From Teredinibacter sp. KSP-S5-2 (GTDB lineage: Bacteria; Pseudomonadota; Gammaproteobacteria; Pseudomonadales; Cellvibrionaceae), in NCBI RefSeq assembly GCF_032773895.1, contig NZ_CP120416.1, forward strand, positions 1,920,001 to 1,984,000: a stretch of DNA of 64,000 bases, in the 5' to 3' direction. Made by a program: the position numbers and the translations under genes. This document shows positions 55,442 to 63,811 of this stretch, in pieces. The number at the start of each line of letters is the position of its first letter. The first letter of the stretch is position 1. The notes beneath the pieces were generated by a model. It saw only the letters and a list, made by a program, of their open reading frames with translations. It searched no databases and was not told where the DNA came from.

Positions 55442-56821
55442 ATGGAATATCCACAACCACATGACCTTATCGAAAAGTACCCATTTATGCGTCTAGTTGG
55501 CTCCGGTGGTGGTGTTGTTGGTGATCCTACCTGGAGAAATACTAACGACCCAGGAGCAATAGATATTCCGTTATGTACAGTACCTGTGGGGGAATTATCC
55601 CGTTGTTACTCAAACGTATCGACTATTTCGGGGAAGCATTTGGATTCCTATGCATTATGTGGTGTCGGCTGTGATCCTAACCAGGAAATTGCCTTGGTAA
55701 AAGCTGTAGCAGAATCATTAGAAAGATATGCCTCTTGTATTCTGCTACCCAGTGAAACAAAAATCGCTTCTGCAAACCAGTTAGGTGATACGGCTCTTGA
55801 ATGGTCAAAATGGCCATCTTTTTCCCAATCAGAATTAAATGATCCATATAGTATCGTTCAAGCATTTAACCCAGCTAGACCAACTCGTTGGGTGAAGGGA
55901 GTCTCATTAACGGAGGGGCGTGAAATGTTTGTGCCCGCAGTAATGAGCCATTTGTTTCCAAGGCCGTTAAGCAAAGATTCATACTGGATTCAAATTTCCA
56001 CCGGTGTTGCTGCTCATACAAATATAAAGAAAGCGATCGTTTCCGGTATTTTGGAAGTGATAGAAAGGGATATGACTTCATTGGTCTGGATGGGGCAACT
56101 CCCCCTAAAGGAAGTTTTAATTGATAAGACGGCACTGCCTTCGGATTGTAATGCCTATTTCAAAGCGCTAGAAGCTTCTCAGTTTGAGCTGAAGTTCTAT
56201 GATGCGACAAGCGATATTGGTGTTCCAATTTTATATGGATTGGCGAGGAGGCCAAATCATCCATCAATGGCTAGTGTCGTTAGTTGTGCAGCTGATTTTG
56301 ATAAATATGCAGCCTGTTCTTCAATTATTAGGGAAGTATCGGCAGCCTCTTATATGTTGGAGTACGCTCCAAGCGATCTTCCAGTCGATACAATGGACTT
56401 TAGACGGTTGGAAGACGGTTTGCGCTACTACGGATTGCCAAAAAACTCGAAAGACTTTGATTTTTTAACCAAAGGTAACGGAACAATTCTAATAGAAGAA
56501 GTGGCGACAGGTTTATCTCATGATATATATGGCGTCGAACAATATAAGCAACTTGATTATTCGAGCTTAGAGCTTGACTGGTTAATTAAAAAACTAAAGT
56601 CGAAAGGTATGGATCTTGTCGTTGTGGATCTTACAACTGATGATTTAGCTGCAGAGGGATTTTACGTTATTCGAGCGATAATACCTCAATTGATGCCTAT
56701 GAGTACAGTGTCTAGGTCTCGCTATCTTGGTCATTCCAGATTATACGATTATTGTCGAGATTACAGAAAAATGGATTTTACGGAGGCAAATGTAAACCCA
56801 TGTCCACAACCCTTTGCTTAG
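55442..56821 (+). CDS. YcaO cyclodehydratase
   Basis: The protein is 459 residues, full length. YcaO enzymes activate a backbone amide with ATP so that Cys, Ser or Thr side chains close into azolines. The ATP/Mg-binding helices are visible as AVAESLERYAS, SGILEVIERDMTS and SIIREVSAAS. The C-terminus ends NPCPQPFA, containing the PxPxP tail (residues 453-457) typical of azoline-forming YcaO proteins. It needs a partner that binds the leader, supplied here in two separate genes. Confidence 0.93.
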   Translation: MEYPQPHDLIEKYPFMRLVGSGGGVVGDPTWRNTNDPGAIDIPLCTVPVGELSRCYSNVSTISGKHLDSYALCGVGCDPNQEIALVKAVAESLERYASCILLPSETKIASANQLGDTALEWSKWPSFSQSELNDPYSIVQAFNPARPTRWVKGVSLTEGREMFVPAVMSHLFPRPLSKDSYWIQISTGVAAHTNIKKAIVSGILEVIERDMTSLVWMGQLPLKEVLIDKTALPSDCNAYFKALEASQFELKFYDATSDIGVPILYGLARRPNHPSMASVVSCAADFDKYAACSSIIREVSAASYMLEYAPSDLPVDTMDFRRLEDGLRYYGLPKNSKDFDFLTKGNGTILIEEVATGLSHDIYGVEQYKQLDYSSLELDWLIKKLKSKGMDLVVVDLTTDDLAAEGFYVIRAIIPQLMPMSTVSRSRYLGHSRLYDYCRDYRKMDFTEANVNPCPQPFA

Positions 56822-57420
56822 AAAAAAAAGGAGTAGTCGCGATCCATAATGGCGACTTTGGTAAGTCGTTTGCGGAGTATTTGATACAAAATGATGTTGA
56901 TTTAACGTCATTTTGTATAAATCAATTGGAAGAAGCGTTAACACAAAATATTGATTATGCAATAGTCATCGTTGACTACATTGATTCATCTTCAATAGGG
57001 TTGGTCGAGAAAAGCCTTAAAAAGAAGGGGGTTCAGTGGACGTTGGTGTGGATGGATGGTTATCGGTGTCAAGTTGGGCCTGTGTTTGGCTTTAATGGAG
57101 AGGCTACCTTTGATTGTTTTGATCGAAGATTTCTATGTAATCCCATCGACGGTAGAAATATCGAGTATGAGTTAGCAATTAGAAATTATCATAAAAAGAA
57201 ATGTGATCAGCGACCGGATACCTACAAGTCTCCGTCAATATATGCACTCATCAAAGGGAAACTTATGCAGCATATAGCTTCGCCAAGGGAGTATGCAGGA
57301 TCTTATGTAAGTATCGACTGCTTGAATATGTTTTATCTTAAGCGACTTGTTGTTCCTTTACATGGAGTTGTTGAATCGCGCCGAGATACGGTTACGCGAA
57401 TTAAAGCAGCATTGGCATAA
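56800..57420 (+). CDS. Ocin-ThiF-like cyclodehydratase partner, N-terminal domain missing
   Basis: The protein is 206 residues from ATG 56800, overlapping the YcaO end by 22 bases. The order GVVAIHNGDFGKSFAEYL, YAIVIVDYIDSSSIGLVEKSL, VQWTLVWMDGYRCQVGPVFGFNGEATFDCFDRRFL and late GSYVSIDCLNMFYLKRLVVPLHG follows the second half of TOMM ThiF/C-type proteins (compare ...VGPLFVPG.TACYEC..RR). The usual N-terminal leader-binding part is absent. A closely similar domain occurs at the start of the next protein. Confidence 0.7.
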   Translation: MSTTLCLEKKGVVAIHNGDFGKSFAEYLIQNDVDLTSFCINQLEEALTQNIDYAIVIVDYIDSSSIGLVEKSLKKKGVQWTLVWMDGYRCQVGPVFGFNGEATFDCFDRRFLCNPIDGRNIEYELAIRNYHKKKCDQRPDTYKSPSIYALIKGKLMQHIASPREYAGSYVSIDCLNMFYLKRLVVPLHGVVESRRDTVTRIKAALA

Positions 57421-57442
57421 AACAAAGATAAGCACTGATAAT

Positions 57443-59677
57443 ATGGCTATTGATACTGTAAGAAGCGATAAAATTTCTAATAAGTTTGATATCGACCCGG
57501 AATTGAAAAATCTATTACCCGTTTATCCAAGGTTAAGCCCAATGTGTTATTTGGTGCCTTTTGAATCAAATGGAGTGTTGATTTGTGGTGGTGTAAAACC
57601 AAGGTTAATACGAGGAGAAACGGTGATAAACACGTTGCCCTCTGTTCTCGTACACCTTGATGGAAGCAAAACAGTCGAGGAAATATGTAATTTAGTTGAT
57701 GGGATAATCTCAAGAGACGTTGTTAAATCTGTTGTTTCCATTTTATTTGAATCTGCCCTTCTAGAAGATGGGGGGATTGATATCAATTCTACGGAATCTG
57801 ATGAGAAACTTTTGTCTTTATCTGCATCGAAAACGGGAAGAATCTCTGGTAAAGAAGAGGCAAAGGCGAATATAAGATCTGCATTAGTTTTCCTTAATGA
57901 TAGTATCATTAAAAAACCTTTATCTGAAAATTTGCAAAAAGAAGGCATACAAACAGTCGACATAATTGCGAGCGATGTGAATTTCCAGGTTATTTGTGAA
58001 AACTCAGTAAAAAATATCCACTTGAATCTTGAAGTGCCAACATTGTTTGTGTCTTTTTTGAAGGATAAAATTAGACTTGGCCCTTTGCTTATTCCTGGAA
58101 AAACAGAATCAATACAATCATATCTAGCCCGTGGGAATAGTGGATTTGCCGATTTCGATGAAAGTGAGTTGGAGTTCTGGGCAGGGTTTATTTCCAAAGT
58201 GGTATTTAAATACATTGCAAACATTCTTGATTTGAGGCTGGACGGCAGGTTTGTTGAATTTGACTTAGAATCACTATCCCATTTGTCAAGAGTTGAGCTT
58301 ATTTATCCTGAAGATAATGTATCAATTGGCGATGATGAGATGTCGGCTCGTGATGTATTTCAGCACCATATCGACATTACTTTTCCCCCGTTGGAGTTTG
58401 ATACTCCAAGAGCCCATCTGGGCCATTATTCGCCAAAGAATATGCAAGCTAGCTTAACTGCTACCGAGCCTCTTTATACTAATGAAAAAGTACAGATCTC
58501 CACTGATTTAAGTAGAAATTCTCGTCTATGGAATATTGTTCAATGTTTAAGATATGCGGTAGGTTACGATAAGGTTGGCGATCGTTTTAAACGAATCGCT
58601 CCCACCGGTGGTGCTCTTGGATCGACGGAAGCATTTTTGATTGCTTTCACGAATAGGGAAATAAATGCTGGGGTATATCGTTATACGCCAACGATTAATT
58701 CTCTCGAATATATTTCTGGCATTGCAGAAGGGGTAAAAACTGCCTTCTTGGAAAAGGCCTGCGAGAATTGTGATTATGCTATTGTGCTTTCCGGAAGGTT
58801 GAGAAAAGTCTTTAATAAATACCAGAAATTCGCAAAAAACATCATTCACTTGGATGCTGGGGTGGCTAGTGAATATATTAGAAATTCTCTGAGTCAAAAG
58901 GAAATTGATTTTAAAGAGCAGCCGGTGTTCAGTGAAATAGATGTTAGAAAACTATTGAAGATTGGACTCGACTCAAATCTGTATCAACCTTCAAATATAT
59001 TTATTCTTTCTTGTGGTCGTGCCGAATTTGAAAATAATTCGGTGTGTGATGCTTTTTTGTTTAAAAATGCAGATTCTTCACGTGGAAAGTTAGATGCTGC
59101 TTATCCTAGGTGGAATGAAAGTGAATTTGTAAGTTTAGTTGAAAGTAGAAGGACTATACGAAGCTTTTCCAAGGAGAATGTGTCTTATGAGTGTCTTGAG
59201 TCGTTAGTTACGGATTTCTATTCTGTGAATCGATCTATCGATATTTCCACTAATTTAACTGTTAATCTTGAGCCATGGGTTGTTTTACGAAATGGTGTTG
59301 GGAAGTATCAGCCGGGCATCTATTCTTGTATATTGAAAGACGGTAAACCTGTTTTCTTATGCCTTAAGAAATTTAGTGAAAATGAAAGAAAGCATAAAAT
59401 TATAAATCAGAAAACGCTTGATGAATCTCCTGTAAAGATATTAATCACTGGTGATTTGAAAGAGCATGTGTCTATCTACGGTGCCGTAGCTTATCGTTTA
59501 ATGTTGTCAAGATGCGGATCCATAATCGCTAGGTTGTGGTTGAATTGTGTTTCACGCAATATGGCGTTTTCCCCTGCGGGAGGGGTTTTGAGGCCTGAAC
59601 TCAAAAAACTATATGATCACAATTATATCGATAATTGTGTGTTTATATCAGCATGTCTAGGACATCTTTCGGAGTAG
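57443..59677 (+). CDS. SagB-type dehydrogenase fused to a leader-binding domain
   Basis: The protein is 744 residues from ATG 57443 (57362 is an alternative, overlapping the previous gene). Residues ~15-110 (LLPVYPRLSPMCYLVPFES, LPSVLVHLDGSKTVEEICNLVDG, VVSILFESALLEDG) match the N-terminal domain of ocin-ThiF partners. From ~residue 305 a SagB-type nitroreductase begins (FPPLEFDTP, TGGALGSTEAFLIAF, AGVYRYTP). A second nitroreductase-like part starts near residue 565 (VESRRTIRSFSKENV). It would oxidise azolines to azoles with FMN. The domain split relative to the preceding gene is unusual. Confidence 0.8.
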   Translation: MAIDTVRSDKISNKFDIDPELKNLLPVYPRLSPMCYLVPFESNGVLICGGVKPRLIRGETVINTLPSVLVHLDGSKTVEEICNLVDGIISRDVVKSVVSILFESALLEDGGIDINSTESDEKLLSLSASKTGRISGKEEAKANIRSALVFLNDSIIKKPLSENLQKEGIQTVDIIASDVNFQVICENSVKNIHLNLEVPTLFVSFLKDKIRLGPLLIPGKTESIQSYLARGNSGFADFDESELEFWAGFISKVVFKYIANILDLRLDGRFVEFDLESLSHLSRVELIYPEDNVSIGDDEMSARDVFQHHIDITFPPLEFDTPRAHLGHYSPKNMQASLTATEPLYTNEKVQISTDLSRNSRLWNIVQCLRYAVGYDKVGDRFKRIAPTGGALGSTEAFLIAFTNREINAGVYRYTPTINSLEYISGIAEGVKTAFLEKACENCDYAIVLSGRLRKVFNKYQKFAKNIIHLDAGVASEYIRNSLSQKEIDFKEQPVFSEIDVRKLLKIGLDSNLYQPSNIFILSCGRAEFENNSVCDAFLFKNADSSRGKLDAAYPRWNESEFVSLVESRRTIRSFSKENVSYECLESLVTDFYSVNRSIDISTNLTVNLEPWVVLRNGVGKYQPGIYSCILKDGKPVFLCLKKFSENERKHKIINQKTLDESPVKILITGDLKEHVSIYGAVAYRLMLSRCGSIIARLWLNCVSRNMAFSPAGGVLRPELKKLYDHNYIDNCVFISACLGHLSE

Positions 59678-59680
59678 TAT

Positions 59681-60718
59681 ATGTATTCCAATACCGTATT
59701 AAAACTCAATACTAGAGTTAATGTGATAGAGGTGGATGCGGATAAGCTATGTTTGTATCGTGGTCCAACTGATTCTCGCCTTTTTTTTGAGGGGTTGTCC
59801 GTAAAATTAATTAATGCTTTGAAGGATGGGGCAACGAGAGATGAGCTTCTTTGCTTTTTGTCGGGTGCAGGTGATAGCGGAAGAAAGTTGGATAGCTTTA
59901 TTTTAAAGCTGGAGGATTTTGGGTTTTTAAATACTTCAAAAAAATCATCGTCAAACAATCCGATCTATGTGTTCCCTAACCCGGATTCGATATCAAGAAA
60001 TATTGCTGGGGTATTCAGGATAATGCCTGGTAGGTTGGTTTTGTTTTTGGCGTTGGTACTTGTATTTTTTTCCTCATGGTATTGCTTGGATAAAGTATCA
60101 TTAAGCTACTATAGTTCTGAATCTCTTGTGGAAAGGTTTTCATACTGGGCGATTCTGCTTATTTTTTTTGTGTGGATTCCTATTCACGAAATGGGTCACG
60201 CGATTACCGCAAGTTATTTTGGTGTAAAAATTAATCAGGCTGGTGTTTTAATCGCAAACGGATATTTCCCGAATTTTAAATTTTTTATATCAACTCAAGA
60301 GTCAATTAAGCTAAAAGATCCTCTTAAGCAGTCGCTGATATCTTTGGCTGGTCCGATCACTGATTGTTTTTTGTTTGCGTCAACTCTTTTTGTGGCTAGT
60401 GTTTACTCTGGTAGCGTTTTAGGGGATGTTTTTTATACTTTATCAGTTTTCGCAATTTTAATCGTGTTAGTTAACCTAAATCCATTTTCTAATACCGATG
60501 GCGCAGCATTTTTCAAAAATATCTTGAATGAGAATAACCTGTTAACCAAATCACTTAGTTTGGGCTATTTTAAAGGAAAGGGTGGTAAGGCTGTTTTTCT
60601 TTATAGGATATATTGTGTTGTCTTTTTGGTTGTCGTTGTTAACCTAGCTGTTATAGGGTTTGATTTGACTGAAGAGATTGTTCAGATTTATATGCCAAAG
60701 CCTAACGTGACATTATAG
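59681..60718 (+). CDS. M50-family membrane metalloprotease with N-terminal winged-helix-like domain
   Basis: The protein is 345 residues. Residues ~1-90 are soluble and PqqD-like in style (LYRGPTDSRLFFEGLSVKLINALKDGATRDELLCFL). The membrane part has HEMGH (residues ~169-173) for zinc and NPFSNTDG (~266) supplying the third ligand, as in site-2 proteases. It may remove the leader or process the peptide before or during export. The next gene follows after eight bases. Confidence 0.8.
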   Translation: MYSNTVLKLNTRVNVIEVDADKLCLYRGPTDSRLFFEGLSVKLINALKDGATRDELLCFLSGAGDSGRKLDSFILKLEDFGFLNTSKKSSSNNPIYVFPNPDSISRNIAGVFRIMPGRLVLFLALVLVFFSSWYCLDKVSLSYYSSESLVERFSYWAILLIFFVWIPIHEMGHAITASYFGVKINQAGVLIANGYFPNFKFFISTQESIKLKDPLKQSLISLAGPITDCFLFASTLFVASVYSGSVLGDVFYTLSVFAILIVLVNLNPFSNTDGAAFFKNILNENNLLTKSLSLGYFKGKGGKAVFLYRIYCVVFLVVVVNLAVIGFDLTEEIVQIYMPKPNVTL

Positions 60719-60726
60719 GAAAGTCG

Positions 60727-61413
60727 ATGAATAGTATTGCTTTGACCGTTCAATCATTAAGCTTGATTTTATTTAGACCTGATACTGTTTTTAATGATGT
60801 GGAAAGTAAAAAATTAAATACACTTATACCTTTGTTGGTTAGCTTTTCTTTATCTATATGGTTTGTTTTTTACTACTACAATACAGTGGATTTTAACTGG
60901 CTTGTGTCTGAGATGGCAATACGATACGGATATGCCCCAGAAGAAGCTTCGGATTACTTTAGCAAGAATGGAATGATCGGGTTCACAATTGTCTATCAGC
61001 TATTTATTAATTTTGTGGTGTTGATTCTTTATTCATTATATTTGTACTTTGTCTCAGTTATTTTCGGTGATACCAAAAAACAGTACTCAGATTGGTGGTC
61101 TCTATTAGTCTGGTCTTACTTTCCAAACGTGATATTGGTTCTTTCAATGATAACTTACTATTTATTGCAAGATTCAAATATGGTTTTCTACGAAAATCTA
61201 AACTTTATGAGCCTAAACGCATTGGTCACTGGATTTCCTGTTACGCATAAGTACGCGAACATCGCGACGACGCTAACGCCTTTTATATTTTGGAATCTCT
61301 TCCTTGTTTCGATTGGCGTCAGAAAGTGGTTGGATATTTCGTACGCAGCATCTTTTTTGATCGCTTTTTCACCAGCTTTGGTTGGTTACATAATTTGGTT
61401 TTTTGTGGCGTAG
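60727..61413 (+). CDS. Yip1-like membrane protein
   Basis: The protein is 228 residues with five hydrophobic segments. The N-terminal soluble stretch has LFRPDTVFNDVESK, like the RP...f..i motif before the helices in Yip1-domain proteins. The function is unknown. It could be an immunity or export helper of the RiPP cluster. Confidence 0.6.
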   Translation: MNSIALTVQSLSLILFRPDTVFNDVESKKLNTLIPLLVSFSLSIWFVFYYYNTVDFNWLVSEMAIRYGYAPEEASDYFSKNGMIGFTIVYQLFINFVVLILYSLYLYFVSVIFGDTKKQYSDWWSLLVWSYFPNVILVLSMITYYLLQDSNMVFYENLNFMSLNALVTGFPVTHKYANIATTLTPFIFWNLFLVSIGVRKWLDISYAASFLIAFSPALVGYIIWFFVA

Positions 61414-61423
61414 GACTAATTTG

Positions 61424-63136
61424 ATGTATGTTCCATTATTTGAAGAGCTGACGACGTCTTTTTACGCTTGTAAATTACGTAATTCGGAATGTGTATGGAT
61501 AAATAAACTATCCACACCAGCTTCTTATATTGAGAAAGGTAAACCATGGGAAGCCGAAACAATTAATAGGGATCTTGGTTATGCTATACCGGGGGAAGCC
61601 TTTCCAACTGAAAGTTTTATTCTATCAGACTTTAAAATTATGGAGGCTGAGTATTACGGAGGTCGAGGCCTTGAGCAGAACGGAGGAGGCGTGCGATGCG
61701 GTAATGCAAATGACCTGCAAGTAAAAGGTATAGGTAAAAATCCTTTAGCTGGTAAGTATACCGAAAAATGGCATTCTTATGGTGCTATGTCATTACGAGA
61801 TGCTGTTTGTGAAGCTATATATTCTGAAATGCTAAATACCGTTCTTCCCTACGGAGCGGTTACCAGTTATGCGATTCTTAAAACTGGTGTTGATGTGGAA
61901 TACCTAGACTATGGCGTTAGGAAAGTGATGCCGGGAGCATCTATAGTTAGAGATATTGCGATACGTCCCGCTCACTTCATGCGGAGTCCTTCATTTAAGC
62001 CTTATCCTGGTTTGGAACGGAAAGTGTTTCCTGAAGAGATAAGAACAAGGCTATCTGTTAATAGCTTATATGAGTACTTTAATTCCGGTGCTTTGGTTGA
62101 AGAGAATATTAAGAAATTCCTATCAGTAACCGCCGCTCAATTGGCATATGCAAAAATTATGAGAATTTCTCACGGAGCATTGGGGCCCTCCAATTTTACT
62201 CTAAGTGGCAAGTGGATCGATTTTGGAACCGTATCTACTCTGCCGAGCGGAGTAAACATAATGCTGGGAAAAGGGGGGATGCCATTCTATCGTGAGCCAT
62301 ATTCTACGGTAGAGGTTTTAAAGGAATTTGTCTATACAATCAATAAATATTCCATGTCTAACTTGGATTTTTATAAATTGGAAAGTTACTACTTCAAGGA
62401 ATTTGAAAAGAAATCGTTTCATTATGCGGGTCGTGTTTTTGGTTTGGGAGAGGAAATGGTTCCGCATTTTGTCCTCTCGGCAGATTATCTTACTTTGTGC
62501 AAAAGACTATTGTCCCTGCTGAGTTCGGGTACTGAACTGATTTGTGAGGTTCCTGAAACATGGAGTGAATGCGATAAAATAAATGATTGGTTATATACCC
62601 TTTTTCAGTGTTTGCTCGATCGAAATGGAAGCTGTCAGAATACATACTCGAATGAGGTAAGTGCGTTATATAGGATATATAGAAAATGTCACTTAAAATT
62701 GCGTAATTCTAAGGTGTCATGGCGTGCATTTTTGACTGCCAGGGTTTTGATTACTCTAAAACAGGGATATTTGCAGAATTATTTCTTTAGGGGAAGAATT
62801 AATAACTATGTGTCGGAAAGTCTTCATTCCGGTTTAAGAATTCAAAAACTAGTGGACGAAACAATCAAGCAGGCTTCCTGGATATATGAGCAATCGACCC
62901 AGATTGTGACTATCTGTCAAACGGATACCGTACATATACGATACTACTTGGAAAGCGAAACATTTCAAATATTTAATCACTTGAATTACCACAAGGCGAC
63001 ATTTGGTTCCATAACAGAACTAGCTTATTGGTTGACAGAGAGCGGGGTATTAAATTGTTCCAGTTATGATTATCAACCATATCTTAACAAGGTAATAAGC
63101 CTATTACAGCGTATAGAAGAGCATGAAAAGGAATAA
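61424..63136 (+). CDS. SelO-like (AMPylase-fold) protein in RiPP cluster
   Basis: The protein is 570 residues from ATG 61424. Residues 78-110 (YYGGRGLEQNGGGVRCGNANDLQVKGIGKNP) parallel the SelO glycine-rich region and LKG.GKTP lysine motif; SLRDAVCEAIYSEML parallels S.REYL.SEA; and HGALGPSNFTLSGKWIDFG (residues 250-268) parallels HG..N.DN....G..IDYG, keeping the Asn and Asp expected for metal and ATP binding. Family members transfer AMP to Ser, Thr or Tyr. The protein is shorter and diverged after residue ~300. AMPylation of the precursor or of a partner enzyme is my inference. Confidence 0.65.
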   Translation: MYVPLFEELTTSFYACKLRNSECVWINKLSTPASYIEKGKPWEAETINRDLGYAIPGEAFPTESFILSDFKIMEAEYYGGRGLEQNGGGVRCGNANDLQVKGIGKNPLAGKYTEKWHSYGAMSLRDAVCEAIYSEMLNTVLPYGAVTSYAILKTGVDVEYLDYGVRKVMPGASIVRDIAIRPAHFMRSPSFKPYPGLERKVFPEEIRTRLSVNSLYEYFNSGALVEENIKKFLSVTAAQLAYAKIMRISHGALGPSNFTLSGKWIDFGTVSTLPSGVNIMLGKGGMPFYREPYSTVEVLKEFVYTINKYSMSNLDFYKLESYYFKEFEKKSFHYAGRVFGLGEEMVPHFVLSADYLTLCKRLLSLLSSGTELICEVPETWSECDKINDWLYTLFQCLLDRNGSCQNTYSNEVSALYRIYRKCHLKLRNSKVSWRAFLTARVLITLKQGYLQNYFFRGRINNYVSESLHSGLRIQKLVDETIKQASWIYEQSTQIVTICQTDTVHIRYYLESETFQIFNHLNYHKATFGSITELAYWLTESGVLNCSSYDYQPYLNKVISLLQRIEEHEKE

Positions 63137-63545
63137 TGAAATCAAATCAAGTTTGGGCGAAGTGTTTCTACTTCACGAGGCTTCGGGAATAGCGCTCAAT
63201 GAGGTTAATCTGAAAACCATAAAGAACTCGATTAAAAACGACTGTTTCAAGTTTATTTATGGTCCTGAAGATACTTTGATAGGTTATGTGTCTTGGGCAA
63301 GTATCTCTAGATCGTCCTATAGAAAAATAAAAGTTGAAAAAATCGATTTGCAATATGATTATGAATGGAATGAAGGACCGATTTCATATGTTCAAAATAT
63401 ATTTATAATTAATGGATGGAGCCATTATGGTATTAACTTTCTGCATAAAGAGAGAAAATGTCATAAGTTACTGTTTTGGAAAAGAAAAGATCGTCAATAC
63501 CTTGTTAAAAGAGTTAAAATCAGATCGTCGAACTTAAAGGAGTAA
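63123..63545 (+). CDS. HlyC-like acyltransferase-fold protein
   Basis: The protein is 140 residues and overlaps the SelO-like gene by 14 bases. LGEVFLLHEASGIAL, IGYVSWASIS, YEWNEGPISYVQNIFI follow the toxin-activating lysine-acyltransferase (HlyC) pattern (G.v.wL...s..H; a.vsWA.ls; W.sG...w..D.iaP). At the position of the catalytic His I see Ala, and at the Asp position Asn. It may therefore be a non-catalytic relative or use other residues. Its product partner is presumably the RiPP or a cluster protein. Confidence 0.5.
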   Translation: MKRNNEIKSSLGEVFLLHEASGIALNEVNLKTIKNSIKNDCFKFIYGPEDTLIGYVSWASISRSSYRKIKVEKIDLQYDYEWNEGPISYVQNIFIINGWSHYGINFLHKERKCHKLLFWKRKDRQYLVKRVKIRSSNLKE

Positions 63546-63550
63546 ATTAT

Positions 63551-63787
63551 ATGAAAAACATGCAATCTAGTCGTCTAAAGAAAGGTACACAATGGGGTTT
63601 AATTGGGTTTGTCATAGGGATTGTGGGATTCATCGTGGGCTCATATTTTTCGCTTGGCGCTGAAAGTGATATTCCTATTCAGCATGCCGTTGTGGAGATG
63701 TCCGCAGATCCAATGGGATTTTTAATCGGGATAGTTGGTTTTATGATCGGCGGAACTGTGGCTGTTATTGCTTCAAAAAAAGAATAA
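63551..63787 (+). CDS. Small two-helix membrane protein
   Basis: The protein is 78 residues with an AAGGAG ribosome-binding site six bases before ATG 63551. Two Gly-rich hydrophobic helices (GLIGFVIGIVGFIVGSYF and GFLIGIVGFMIGGTVAVI) repeat a GF-IGIVGF-IGG pattern. It may be an immunity peptide or part of export. The family is unknown. Confidence 0.6.
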   Translation: MKNMQSSRLKKGTQWGLIGFVIGIVGFIVGSYFSLGAESDIPIQHAVVEMSADPMGFLIGIVGFMIGGTVAVIASKKE

Positions 63788-63811
63788 TCATTGTGTCATT
63801 AGATTAATAAA

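Noticed and set aside
52302-63545. Lanthipeptide or sactipeptide cluster
   Set aside because: There is no LanB/LanM/LanC-like or radical-SAM gene. YcaO, ThiF-like and SagB-type genes indicate azol(in)e chemistry.
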